Source: Effusibacillus dendaii
Lineage (GTDB): Bacteria > Bacillota > Bacilli > Tumebacillales > Effusibacillaceae
NCBI RefSeq assembly: GCF_015097055.1
Contig: NZ_AP023366.1
Span: 2,622,001-2,686,000 of the forward strand
Direction: 5' to 3'
DNA length: 64,000 nucleotides
Within the stretch, counting starts at the first letter, position 1, and every line of letters starts with the position of its first letter. Of the stretch, positions 25,401 to 34,009 are shown piece after piece. The notes beneath the pieces were generated by a model, which saw only the letters and a list, made by a program, of their open reading frames with translations, was not told where the DNA came from and made no database searches. A program made the position numbers and the translations under genes.

Positions 25401-26470
25401 TGGTCCTTCGTTTGACTGAGAAGACCGATCGAATCTTTCATATTCCTAAAATCTTATATCATTGGAGAACTATTCCTCAATCAACGGCGTCAAGCGCTGT
25501 TTCAAAAGGATATACTCAAGACGCCAGTTTGCGTGCTATTGAAGAGGCCTTGGTTCGCAGAAAAATTGACGGGTGGGTAGAAGCGGTGAAAGATACTCCG
25601 AATGTTTATCGGGTTCATCACCGTCCAAAGGGAGTGCCCCTCATTTCAATCTTAATCCCGATTCGAGATATGGCTGATGTCATTGATATATGCTTGAGTT
25701 CTATTTTTCAAAAGACAACCTATAAAAATTTTGAAGTTATCATTATTGATAACGGCAGCGAGCAACAACAAACATTTGATACTTTTGAAAAATGGATTGA
25801 AAGGGAACCGGAACGTGTACGGGTAGAACGTATGGAGATACCCTTTAATTACTCACGATTAAATAATTTGGCGGTTAAGTTGGCGAGAGGTGAGTTGATC
25901 TTACTATTAAATAATGATGTGGAAGTCATTTCTCCTGACTGGCTGGAGGAAATGGCAGGTCAAGCTCAACGGTCAAGTGTTGGCGCTGTTGGGGCGATGT
26001 TACTTTACCCGGATAAAACGATCCAACATGCGGGTGTAATACTGGTTGGTGGTGTTGCTGGCCACAGTCATAAACATTTTGACGCTGAGAGTCCTGGATA
26101 CTTTTATCGCTTGCGTTTAGTAACAAATTATTCCGCAGTTACAGCAGCTTGCTTAATGGTAAGAAAAGAAGTGTTTGAACAGATAGGAGGATTGGATGAG
26201 GAGTTGGCAGTAGCTTTTAACGATGTTGATTTCTGTTTGAAACTAAGTGAAAAGGGACTTTATAATGTATGGTTACCTCATGTTCGACTTTATCACTATG
26301 AATCCAAAAGTAGGGGACACGAAGATACCCCGGAAAAACAATTGAGATTTCGGAAAGAGATTGACCTTATGAAAGAACGATGGGGTGATCTTCTATTAAA
26401 TGACCCGTTCTACAATCCGAACTTAACACTAGATCGAGAGGATTTTTCGTTAGGGGTTCCTGTGAGATAG
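22469..26470 (+). CDS. Giant sulfotransferase-like / coiled-coil / double GT2 glycosyltransferase
   Basis: 1333 residues from ATG 22469 (GGGAGG nine bases upstream); an ATG at 22382 overlapping the Wzt stop would add 29 residues but has no binding site. Order: 1-290 sulfotransferase-like domain with P-loop VLGMHRSGTS (11-20) and VITLRNPLDVA (about 136-146), the two PAPS-binding blocks; 300-430 beta domain (LQIYWNDNGGYSEE); 431-560 coiled coil with 21-residue repeats; 640-720 second similar beta domain (LKIYWDEGAGINES); 798-1010 GT2 domain with DDAS and DHDDE; 1056-1333 second GT2 domain with NNDVEV. Likely a glycan polymerase with its own end-modifying domain, comparable in plan to WsaE of Geobacillus, where a methyltransferase replaces the sulfotransferase. 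Confidence 0.85.
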   Translation: MSVQRSKAICVLGMHRSGTSTITRALNLIGAYIGKHEQLMPPKEGNNPEGFWEHMGIVKIHEQILHRLSSNWDTTIPLPDKWWELPEIQPLKDELVNLIHNEFLQYPLWVWKDPRSCLLLPLWKEIFKELNIDVSYVITLRNPLDVAASLEKRDGFSKEKSLGIWTLYTLSSLMYSNDSDRIVIHYDRFLEDWNSTLKDVATVCNIPWPEDDFKLRDEMKKFLKPSLRHSQSNVEKLMEDEKVPSSVLSTYRYCLEAEKTHPVLQSAEFKNNIHKLFNEYVGYTKMISSSFNPTNNIHQSLQIYWNDNGGYSEEKSKIVSVNPDGMLHTYELSLPSSVIGSLRIDPVNFPAFVEIKSIELFKETQKVEKLELLKNCSSDNNFEGLSAGTGVLPLTTKGTFKFLSINEDPQLFINGVTILDKGPVILRLVMKAEEQISSDLTKLLESELNNQKTQLNQYAAELVNKQKQISQQDVELSKMMIELTEIEERLLEQTNELLRIQMKLTEKEEQLLEQTNELSRIQMKLTEKEDQLSHLTNELSSLKFDLQKKGHQLDDLLGSTSWKATAPFRWLGTKARKMKQATKNSLQILLRRKYRLQLIPVNQLQPGSQAGVWQSVGNDPQFLLQGSFPVGWVEISWVSMADSLIPLKIYWDEGAGINESQSLNLGSILPEGNVQSAYVNLSPMAKSLRLDPGEEPGQFMLSDITIVKISRLHVVKKSLKSYLRIHGSSFSSLINLVQKALRIYSNEGIRGLWNRAKCPSKSDILRDQFKDYEQWLKLTKLTNEKRQEILDDIATLPYQPLISVIVPVYNVEERWLRKCIESVRNQLYPKWELCIADDASPKSHVKKVLKEYATKDPRIKVVFREANGHISEASNSALELATGEFVALLDHDDELTPDALYENVILLNRYPDADMIYSDEDKISPDGLRHSPFFKPNWSPDTFLSQMYTCHLGVYRTSLVRSVGGFRKGFEGSQDYDLVLRLTEKTDRIFHIPKILYHWRTIPQSTASSAVSKGYTQDASLRAIEEALVRRKIDGWVEAVKDTPNVYRVHHRPKGVPLISILIPIRDMADVIDICLSSIFQKTTYKNFEVIIIDNGSEQQQTFDTFEKWIEREPERVRVERMEIPFNYSRLNNLAVKLARGELILLLNNDVEVISPDWLEEMAGQAQRSSVGAVGAMLLYPDKTIQHAGVILVGGVAGHSHKHFDAESPGYFYRLRLVTNYSAVTAACLMVRKEVFEQIGGLDEELAVAFNDVDFCLKLSEKGLYNVWLPHVRLYHYESKSRGHEDTPEKQLRFRKEIDLMKERWGDLLLNDPFYNPNLTLDREDFSLGVPVR
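23917..24105 (+). repeat. 63-bp tandem repeats encoding three-heptad coiled-coil units
   Basis: Units start at 23917, 23980 and 24043, each opening with GACGGAAA(T/A)AGAAGA. The first two differ by only a few bases; the third diverges in its second half. Each encodes 21 residues (LTEKEEQLLEQTNEL-type), exactly three heptads, so unit gain or loss would keep the coiled-coil register. Confidence 0.9.
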
Positions 26471-27417
26471 TTAAGTAGATATGTTCATTAACAAATGGAG
26501 GTATTCATGCTAGAAAACGTAATCTTTTCAACAAGAATCGTTGGCTAATATGGGTATTTCTCTTGATAGCTCCACTCATGTTTTTTATCTAATTGTATTT
26601 CAAAGTTTTACCTTGTCGCAAAGCGAATAAGCCATAAATGGGCCGCAAATATTTTGTGACACGGATACTCTTGCTGTATCAGATCCGGCTGCTTCAGCAC
26701 ATCAAGACGAACCTTGGTTAGTTTTTATTAAAAGAAGTTTGGGTTAGGAGAAAATCACACTCATCAATATGAAAAACGGGATAGGTACACCTTTTTTTAG
26801 TCACTGGAATCGGATATTTTCTATATTCTGAATTACTTAATGCGTCCGGCCCAATTTAGTTTGATATTTTTGTTTTACTGCATGTGTATATTTTGGTAAT
26901 ATGTCTTCATTTTCTGTTAACTCTCTATTGCCGTTCTGATATAGCTGTCCGTACGCAATTTTAATCGGCGTGTCCGGTGTGACATTTCATAAATCAACAT
27001 GGTTCATTACGGGGGGGGGGGGATGGCTTCCAGTGATGCCCTTTTCCACAGTTAAGATAGCAAGAAGAAATGCAGAGAGAAAAAATTATTTAGTACTGTT
27101 CCCAGCTGTTCGTGCTCTCAATGACAGCAGGGAATATTCAGGACTTTGATGCATTGGATATTTTATTGCAGGACTGCTCCCGAATAATGGTGGGATAGGC
27201 CTAATGTTAAAGTGGGGACACGCAGTGCTTCCTTTCAAATCGATCATGACTTTCAAGGTGTTATCGTACTCGATTAGGCCTTCTCGAAAAACTGGATTAT
27301 AGAGGGCAAGAATCCGGAACTTTTCGGCTACCTTTTTCCGGTTTGGAATCTTCCTTTTGATGAAAATAAGCAGTATCTCATTCAACACTGGCCGCGTGGC
27401 TTGATAGTACAATCATT
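26471..27417 (+). other. Decayed stretch with membrane-protein and other gene remnants
   Basis: No intact gene. After a good AAATGGAGG site, ATG 26508 soon stops, but the neighbouring frame reads RNLFNKNRWLIWVFLLIAPL, the start of a membrane protein that then ends at about 26590. A 12-G tract lies at 27011-27022. At 27191-27418 one frame reads NVKVGTRSASFQIDHDFQGV, then after one in-frame stop NPELFGYLFPVWNLPFDENK, and runs into the left end of the IS1182-like element. This last part looks like a truncated, nonsense-mutated C-terminal domain; YfhO-like membrane glycosyl proteins are a guess. A minus-strand frame of 108 codons over 27086-27412 has no support. Confidence 0.5.
27011..27022. repeat. 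Run of 12 G residues
   Basis: Uninterrupted G12 followed by ATGGC. It is inside decayed sequence and does not lie within a recognisable reading frame. Confidence 0.9.
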
Positions 27418-28983
27418 CTAGAAGTTCGGTGAAAAAGCCCGCCTTAGCAGGCTTTTACCACGGGTTTGCCGAATTGATACTATAACAAACCATCGAAAGA
27501 GTGATTGAACATGGAAGCTCGTAAGTCATCGGCCATCCAGCCTCAGATGTTCCAATTTGTGGACATGGACGAACTGGTGCCCAAAAAGCATATCCTGCGC
27601 CAACTGAACGAAGCGCTTGATTTTTCCGTTGTCCATGACTGGGTGGCGCCGCTGTACACGGAACGTACCGGCCGCCCGGCGGCTGACCCGGAGCGGATGG
27701 TTCGATTGATGCTGCTTTCCTACCTGTTCAACCACTCCGAACGGGAATTGTATCAATTGCTATCTATGCATGCGGGCTATTTGTGGTTTTGCGGGCTGGA
27801 TTTCGAATCCGTTCAGCGACCGAGTCCGAACCGTCCCTCCCTTCCGGATCGAACGACCTTGGTTAAGACCCGCAAATTGTGGCGAAAGCATGGGATTTTC
27901 GAGCAAATGATGATCCATGTTGTCGATCAGTGCATTGCGGCTGGCTTGGTAAAACCGGACGTCCACGCAGGGGTGGACGGATCGCAGGTACGAGCCAACG
28001 CATCCGTTCACAGCCTGCAGGAAATCACATTGGCCCCGGTGCATTCCATTGAGGAGTACTTGTCAGAATTAGCTCGTCAGGATCAAGACGAAATGCCTGT
28101 GGACCCGAAAAAGGAGGATTCCGATCCCCCTCCGTCGTCCTCCGTAAGGTCCGCTTCAGAGACGACACGCTTACAAGAAGAGGCTGTCCATGAAGACTTT
28201 CACGGCAAGAAGTTTTCCAATGCGACACACCGAAGCGTAACCGATCCGGACGCCCGGTTATACAAGAAGAGCAAAGGGCAGGAGGCCTATTTGCGCTATT
28301 TGGTCCATAACGTCGTCGATGTGACTTCAGGCGTCATTTTGTCAACGCAGGCAAGTCTTGCGGCGGGCACGGCGGAACGGGAGATCAGCCTTCGACAACT
28401 GGCAGCCCTTCGTTTTCAACATCCGACGATTCGGATTCGCACCGTATCCGCCGACAAAGCATATGGAACCCCGGAATATCTTGGCGCATTATTTGCACAA
28501 GGGATGATTCCGCTTGTTTCGCTTCGGAATCTGGAACTTTAACCGATCCCAACCTGGAACAGACAAACCCATGATCCAGAAAAACAGGGAAAAAGAGAGG
28601 TCAAAGTACAAGAAGTTCTGATCAAAAACAAAGCCAAACGAATCCAACTGGAAGGCAAGTATCGACAGATCCAAAAAAGGCGTACTCGTTGCGAACATGC
28701 CTTTGCAGAAGCAAAAACGGTGCACGGGCTGGATCGTGCACGGAGTAGGGGGCTGGAGAGTATGCAAGAGCAGACATTACTGACCGCCATCGTCCAAAAT
28801 TTGAAAAGGTTATGCCGGTTTAAGAAAAAACGACCTCAAACCGGTATTTTGGCATGCCAAAATCCGGAATCCGTGATCAGGGAAGAAACTCTAACCTCTG
28901 CCATTTCCAGGTTATGTTCAGCTATTTTTTCGTGCATAAGGCCATTCCACACCGTAAACCGGCATTTTTCACCGGACTTCTAG
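27418..28983 (+). mobile_element. IS1182-like insertion sequence
   Basis: Left end CTAGAAGTTCGGTGAAAAA at 27418-27436 is inverted at the right end (TTTTTCACCGGACTTCTAG, 28965-28983) with one mismatch. The outer CTAG is present on both sides and could instead be a 4-bp target duplication. About 1.57 kb. The left end cuts a decayed coding frame and the right end cuts into a GtrB-like glycosyltransferase gene. Confidence 0.85.
27505..28983 (+). pseudogene. IS1182-family transposase with one internal stop
   Basis: One frame runs from ATG 27505 to the TAG in the right inverted repeat (about 492 codons) except for TAA at 28540-28542. Before the stop: N-terminal MFQFVDMDELVPKKHILRQL and GVDGSQVRANAS (first catalytic Asp region), and SADKAYGTPEY (second Asp). 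After it, in the same frame, EHAFAEAKTVHGLDRARSRG supplies the Glu region. A single nonsense change therefore separates the last catalytic residue from the rest; the element is probably not self-mobile. Confidence 0.88.
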
Positions 28984-28984
28984 G

Positions 28985-29791
28985 AAACATGGAATAGAGT
29001 TGGCGATGTTGGCCGGATTGAACAGGTCTGTTGGAGAATTCGTGTTCGAGATCGAATCGACGATCATGGATTATCCAGTCAATATCCTGAACCAATTGTT
29101 CAAAACCGCGACAAGCGGATACGATATTGTTTCGGCGGCTTCCTCAAAGAAACCTGGAATCAATTCGAGACTCTTTTACGCATTAATTAACAAGTTATCT
29201 TTTCTGGATCTGAGTTTATCGACCGAAAGTCTAAAAATAGTATCACGTAGGGCTTTGAACGCGATGCTTAATCATAAAGAAAAAGTAAGATACAGAAAGG
29301 CTCTTTATGCATTCACAGGTTACGGGCAAACCAAGTTGGAATATGAACCGCTTCCCGAAGTCAAAAAACCTCCTAAAAAACTTAATAGAGAAAACGTTAC
29401 TTTGGCGTTTGATGTTATAGTATCCTTTTCTAACTACGGTTTAAAAGTTGCTCATTATCTGTCTCTAGGGTTCTTTCTGTTTTCGGTTTTGATGATCGGA
29501 TATGCATTTTACAACTATTTGTTTAACGAAAAAGTGGTCGAAGGCTGGACCACTATTATGATCCTAGTGGCAACCGGATTTGCAGGATTGTTTTTTATCT
29601 TGGGGATGCTGGGGGAATATCTTGCCCGGGTTCTTATTGAAGTGCAGGACAGGCCTTTTTACAGTTTGAAATCAGTAGAGGTCTACAAAGATAAAGAACA
29701 TTACCTAATGCCAAATTTTGCAGAACTGGAAGCGGCAGCCACTGCTGCAAGGAATGAGTTCTTGAAAACTTTGGAAGGAGAATCTGTATGA
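28985..29791 (+). pseudogene. GtrB/DPM1-like GT2 glycosyltransferase, 5' end removed by the IS
   Basis: The frame is open from the IS border. It starts as HGIELAMLAGLNRSVGEFVF, which corresponds to the middle of a polyprenyl-phosphate glycosyltransferase; the first 80-100 residues with the nucleotide-binding VVVPVYNE-type strand are missing. The rest is complete, with two C-terminal membrane helices (about 29440-29510 and 29550-29640) and a cytosolic tail. TTG 29000 could start translation but would give an enzyme without its donor site. The downstream gene overlaps by four bases, so the fragment may still matter as a leader. Confidence 0.8.
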
Positions 29792-30558
29792 GTCGATGTT
29801 TAATAGGCTACACAGGATTCGTTGGCCAAACGCTGCTTAAGCAGACCACTTTTGACAGCTTGTTCAATTCAAAGAACATATCAGATATAAAGGGTAAAAA
29901 TTTTGATTTGATCGTTTGTGCAGGTGCCTCTGCCGTTAAATGGAAAGCGAATCAAAATCCTGAAGAGGATTTACGGAATATCAATTCTTTGATTGAAAAT
30001 CTGAAAGAAGTGGAGACAAAAAAGTTTATTCTTATTTCCACAGTGGATGTTTACAAAAATCCTATTCTGGTAGATGAAGATACGGTAATCGAGCCGGGTG
30101 AAATCGATCCTTATGGCAGACATAGATTTTATCTGGAACAGTTTGCAAGAGAGCATTGTAAGGATACTTTGACCATTAGGTTGCCCGGACTTTTCGGTAC
30201 AGGCCTCAAGAAAAATTTTATTTATGATCTACTTAACAATAACTGCCTGCATCTGACCCATTATGAAAGTGCCTTCCAGTTCTATAATTTGAAGAATTTA
30301 TGGAAGGACATTCAAATAGCACTTGAGAACAATCTTGAAATCGTGAATTTCGCAACCGAACCGGTCACTGCAAAGGAAGTTGCTTTAAACTGCTTTGGAG
30401 TTGACTTTTCAAATGTTACTGAGAAACCATCAGTATACTACGACATGCGTTCCAAGTTTTCAAACCTCTTTGGAGAAGACTTAAACTATATGTGTTCGAA
30501 ACAGCATGTGCTCGAACAGATAAAACAATTTGTTGCCGAGCAAAAGAGGGTTGAATAA
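29788..30558 (+). CDS. NAD(P)-dependent epimerase/dehydratase-like protein
   Basis: 256 residues. N-terminal Rossmann start CLIGYTGFVGQTLL with GxxGxxG spacing (residues 7-13), DLIVCAGASAVKW, then KFILISTVDVYKNP and a YGRHRFYLE helix where the short-chain dehydrogenase family has YxxxK; here the Lys position is Arg. C-terminal half is shorter than classical epimerases. It starts inside the stop of the truncated glycosyltransferase and ends one base into the next gene. Probably makes or modifies a nucleotide sugar for the glycan; exact reaction unknown. Confidence 0.7.
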   Translation: MSRCLIGYTGFVGQTLLKQTTFDSLFNSKNISDIKGKNFDLIVCAGASAVKWKANQNPEEDLRNINSLIENLKEVETKKFILISTVDVYKNPILVDEDTVIEPGEIDPYGRHRFYLEQFAREHCKDTLTIRLPGLFGTGLKKNFIYDLLNNNCLHLTHYESAFQFYNLKNLWKDIQIALENNLEIVNFATEPVTAKEVALNCFGVDFSNVTEKPSVYYDMRSKFSNLFGEDLNYMCSKQHVLEQIKQFVAEQKRVE

Positions 30559-31373
30559 TGAAAATTTCTATTTCTAACATTGCTTGGGACAATCCTGAAG
30601 AAGAAGAGATTTCCGCATTGATGCAATCACTTTCGATTCGGGGAGTTGAAATCGCCCCTACAAAAATATGGGAAACTCCTCTCGAGCAGGATGGTGTTTC
30701 AATCAGGGGTTACAGACAATTCTGGGAAGGCAAAAATATTGAGATTGTTGCCATGCAATCTTTGCTCTTCGGCCGTCCAGAGTTAACGATTTTTGACGAT
30801 GAAGATGTCAGGTTAAAAACGAAAGAGTATCTGTCAAAGATTATTGTTTTGTCTTCAAAGCTTGGAATTCATGTGTTAGTGTTTGGATCCCCCAAAAACC
30901 GGTCAGTCCGAAACTTGGATAAGAGAAAGGTATGGACCATAGCAACAGAATTTTTCTCCGATCTGGGCAAAATTGCAGAGAAGTGTAATGTGAAATTTTG
31001 TATAGAACCGAATCCAGCGGAATATGGTTGTGATTTTATAAACACTTCGCTTCAAGGACTTGAACTGGTAAAAGAAGTGAACAGCCCTGGATTTGGTTTG
31101 CACCTCGACAGTGCGGCCATGATATTAAATGGTGAAGATTATTATTCAACCCTGGAAAAGTGTTTGCCGTTTCTAAATCATTTTCATATCAGTGAGCCTT
31201 ATCTTCAACTGGTAGGGGAGCGACAAGACGAACATTTGAAAATAGCTGAAGCTTTGAAGTCGCTGGGATACAGGAATTGGGTTTCGATTGAAATGAAAAG
31301 TGGATTGTCGGACTCTAATTTCTCGTCGGTAAGATCGGCTATAGAATTTGTGGTGAAGACATATGGAAATTAA
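30558..31373 (+). CDS. Sugar phosphate isomerase/epimerase-like TIM-barrel protein
   Basis: 271 residues. AP-endonuclease-2/xylose-isomerase-like barrel: ISISNIAWDNPEEEEISALM at the N-terminus, GVEIAPTKIW, HVLVFGSPKNR, KFCIEPNPAEYG (metal-binding Glu), GLHLDSAAMIL, HFHISEPYL and WVSIEMKSG. The metal ligands (two Glu, Asp, His) appear to be kept. Start overlaps the preceding stop (TAATG). Together with the epimerase-like gene before and the GT2 gene after, it may form a small pathway for one sugar of the glycan. Confidence 0.8.
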   Translation: MKISISNIAWDNPEEEEISALMQSLSIRGVEIAPTKIWETPLEQDGVSIRGYRQFWEGKNIEIVAMQSLLFGRPELTIFDDEDVRLKTKEYLSKIIVLSSKLGIHVLVFGSPKNRSVRNLDKRKVWTIATEFFSDLGKIAEKCNVKFCIEPNPAEYGCDFINTSLQGLELVKEVNSPGFGLHLDSAAMILNGEDYYSTLEKCLPFLNHFHISEPYLQLVGERQDEHLKIAEALKSLGYRNWVSIEMKSGLSDSNFSSVRSAIEFVVKTYGN

Positions 31374-31393
31374 CGTAAAATGAGGTATATGGA

Positions 31394-32227
31394 ATGAAAA
31401 TGAATGATGATAGTTGGCAAATACCAAAACATAATTTAATCGAACTTAAGGAACGCGCATCAAAGTATTGTGTTTGTATTCCTGTTATCAATGAAGGGGA
31501 AAGAATTCGTAATCAATTGCAGAGGATGGCCGAGGTCGCCAAGGGGATAGATATCATCATTGCGGATGGCGGAAGTACCGATGGTTCATTGGAATTGGAT
31601 TTTCTCAAATCCATGGGAGTCAAGGCGTTGCTTGTGAAAACGGATAAAGGAAAGCTCAGCGCACAATTGCGTATGGGATTCGCGTATGCGATTCGGGAGG
31701 GATACGAAGGAATTGTTACAGTTGATGGTAACAACAAGGATAGTATGGAGTCGATCCCTGACTTTATCAAAGAACTGGAATCCAGTGCGGATTTTGTACA
31801 AGGTTCCCGACATGTACCAGGCGGTCAGGCAATCAATACACCGTTGATTCGAAGACTTGCCATTAAGTTAATTCATGTTCCGGTCATTTCTATGTTATCT
31901 GGATTTAAATATTCGGATACTACGAATGGGTTTCGTGGACATTCCCGTAGACTTTTGCTGGATCCGAGAGTTCAACCTTTCAGGGACCTATTTGACACAT
32001 ATGAACTCTTAGCCTATCTTTCTGTCAAAGCCCCTAGAATGGGATATAAAGTAAAAGAAATTCCCGTTATCCGAAAGTACCCGAAAACCGGTAAAACCCC
32101 TACAAAAATTAGTCCACTAAAGGGAAATATTACACTGCTAAAGATTCTTCTCAATTTAGCTTTAAAAAAGTATGATGTTAAGTGTTATGTTAGTCCGATC
32201 ACACACAACCGGGAGGAAATAGAATGA
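31394..32227 (+). CDS. GT2 (DPM1-like) glycosyltransferase
   Basis: 277 residues; GAGGTAT upstream of the ATG. N-terminal GT-A core: CVCIPVINEGERIRNQL, DIIIADGGSTDGSLE, then GIVTVDGNNKDSMESIPDFI (metal site) and DFVQGSRHVPGG. No membrane helix at the C-terminus, unlike full DPM1/GtrB proteins. The four-base overlap with rmlA puts it in the same transcript. Confidence 0.8.
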   Translation: MKMNDDSWQIPKHNLIELKERASKYCVCIPVINEGERIRNQLQRMAEVAKGIDIIIADGGSTDGSLELDFLKSMGVKALLVKTDKGKLSAQLRMGFAYAIREGYEGIVTVDGNNKDSMESIPDFIKELESSADFVQGSRHVPGGQAINTPLIRRLAIKLIHVPVISMLSGFKYSDTTNGFRGHSRRLLLDPRVQPFRDLFDTYELLAYLSVKAPRMGYKVKEIPVIRKYPKTGKTPTKISPLKGNITLLKILLNLALKKYDVKCYVSPITHNREEIE

Positions 32228-32967
32228 AAGGCATTATCCTGGCGGGTGGAACTGGATCCCGTCTTTATCCACTTACAAAAGTAACAAATAAGCACTTACT
32301 GCCTGTAGGTAAATACCCGATGATTTTTCACGCTATTTATAAACTGCGTGAAGCAGATATTCAGGAAATCCTTATTGTGACCGGAAAGGATCACATGGGG
32401 GATGTGGTCAACCTTTTGGGAAGTGGCCGTGAATTAGGTGTAGAATTTACTTACAAGGTTCAAGACCAAGCAGGTGGAATTGCCCAAGCTCTGGGATTGG
32501 CGGAAGCGTTTGTCGGAAACGAGCAAATGGTTGTGATTCTTGGAGACAATGTGTTCTCTGATAGCATAATAGATTATGTTAAAAACTTTAAGCAACAGCA
32601 AAAAGGCGCCAAAATCTTGATTAAAGAAGTACACGATCCTAAACGGTACGGAGTTCCGGAACTGCAGGGTGACAAGATTGTTTCGATTGAGGAAAAACCT
32701 TCAGTTCCCAAGAGCTCTTTTGCAGTAACGGGTATCTATATGTATGACAGTCGTGTATTCGATATCATCAAAACCCTAGTTCCATCCGGCCGGGGGGAAT
32801 TGGAAATCACAGATGTTAATAATGCCTATATTCAGAGTAATGAGCTGACCTATGATGTTCTGCAGGGATGGTGGACAGATGCAGGTACTCATGGATCCTT
32901 AACACGCGCCAATGAGCTGGCAAAGGATCTTTACTTTGGGGACGATTTCGGTAAGTTGAAACTATAA
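32224..32967 (+). CDS. rmlA: Glucose-1-phosphate thymidylyltransferase
   Basis: 247 residues, the short RmlA form. GIILAGGTGSRLYPLTKVTN is the nucleotide-binding signature, followed by KHLLPVGKYPMIF, LGDNVF (metal Asp) and EEKPSVPKSSFAVTGIYMYD. Makes dTDP-glucose from dTTP and glucose-1-phosphate, first step to dTDP-L-rhamnose. ATG overlaps the previous stop. A truncated second copy is at 59.2 kb. Confidence 0.95.
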   Translation: MKGIILAGGTGSRLYPLTKVTNKHLLPVGKYPMIFHAIYKLREADIQEILIVTGKDHMGDVVNLLGSGRELGVEFTYKVQDQAGGIAQALGLAEAFVGNEQMVVILGDNVFSDSIIDYVKNFKQQQKGAKILIKEVHDPKRYGVPELQGDKIVSIEEKPSVPKSSFAVTGIYMYDSRVFDIIKTLVPSGRGELEITDVNNAYIQSNELTYDVLQGWWTDAGTHGSLTRANELAKDLYFGDDFGKLKL

Positions 32968-32986
32968 TAAAGCGGAGTGGAATGAA

Positions 32987-34009
32987 ATGAGACTTCTTAT
33001 TACCGGTGGAGCAGGATTTATAGGCAGTAACTTCGTCCACTACATGATTAATAAGTACCCGAATTATCAAATTATCAATCTGGATGCTTTAACGTACGCT
33101 GGAAACCTTGAGAATCTGCACAATATTGAAAGACATTCTAATTACTCCTTTGTAAAAGGGGATATCATAGACCGCCAATTGGTTGATGAGCTTTTTAAAC
33201 GTGGAGTTGACGTGGTAGTTAACTTTGCTGCGGAATCTCATGTTGACCGGAGTATCACGGACCCAGATATATTTGTTAAAACGAATGTGATGGGAACACA
33301 GGTGTTGCTCGATGTGGCAAAAAAATATGGAGTTAAAAAATATGTTCAGGTATCAACTGATGAGGTATATGGTACATTAGGGGAAACGGGACTGTTTACA
33401 GAACAAACATCGCTCGCTCCAAACAGTCCTTATTCGGCGAGTAAAGCGGGGGCCGACTTGCTTGTCCGGGTGTATCATGAAACGTTTGGTCTGCCGGTTA
33501 ACATTACCCGTTGTTCCAACAATTACGGACCGTATCAGTTTCCAGAAAAACTGATACCGTTGATGATTGCCAATGCTCTATCGGACAAGCCTCTGCCCGT
33601 GTATGGTGACGGTTTGAATATCCGAGACTGGCTGCATGTTTACGATCACTGTTCGGCCATCGATCTCGTGATTCACAAAGGGAAAAACGGGGAAGTATAC
33701 AACATTGGTGGCAATAATGAGAGAACTAATATTGATATTGTAAAAACGATTCTGCACGAATTGGGTAAACCGGAATCCCTTATTCGATTTGTGTCAGATC
33801 GTCTCGGGCATGACCGCCGTTACGGGATTGACGCGAAAAAGATTAAAACGGAATTGGGGTGGCAACCAAAATATACGTTTGAAACTGGTATCAAGGAAAC
33901 AATCCGATGGTATCTTGACCATCAGGATTGGTGGAAACGGATTCAGTCGGGAGCTTATCAGGAATATTACGAGAAACAATATGGAGAGCGGTTGGGTGCT
34001 AATAAATGA
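32987..34009 (+). CDS. rmlB: dTDP-glucose 4,6-dehydratase
   Basis: 340 residues. RLLITGGAGFIGSNFVHYMI (NAD site), NFAAESHVDRSI, STDEVYGTLG with the catalytic Thr-Asp-Glu, and PYSASKAGADLLVR with the YxxxK pair. Second step of dTDP-L-rhamnose synthesis. Ends four bases inside rmlD. Confidence 0.96.
   Translation: MRLLITGGAGFIGSNFVHYMINKYPNYQIINLDALTYAGNLENLHNIERHSNYSFVKGDIIDRQLVDELFKRGVDVVVNFAAESHVDRSITDPDIFVKTNVMGTQVLLDVAKKYGVKKYVQVSTDEVYGTLGETGLFTEQTSLAPNSPYSASKAGADLLVRVYHETFGLPVNITRCSNNYGPYQFPEKLIPLMIANALSDKPLPVYGDGLNIRDWLHVYDHCSAIDLVIHKGKNGEVYNIGGNNERTNIDIVKTILHELGKPESLIRFVSDRLGHDRRYGIDAKKIKTELGWQPKYTFETGIKETIRWYLDHQDWWKRIQSGAYQEYYEKQYGERLGANK

Noticed and set aside
27086-27412. 108-codon minus-strand frame before the IS1182-like element
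   Set aside because: No recognisable domain and ends at the IS border; the plus strand of the same stretch shows a better, though decayed, coding signal.
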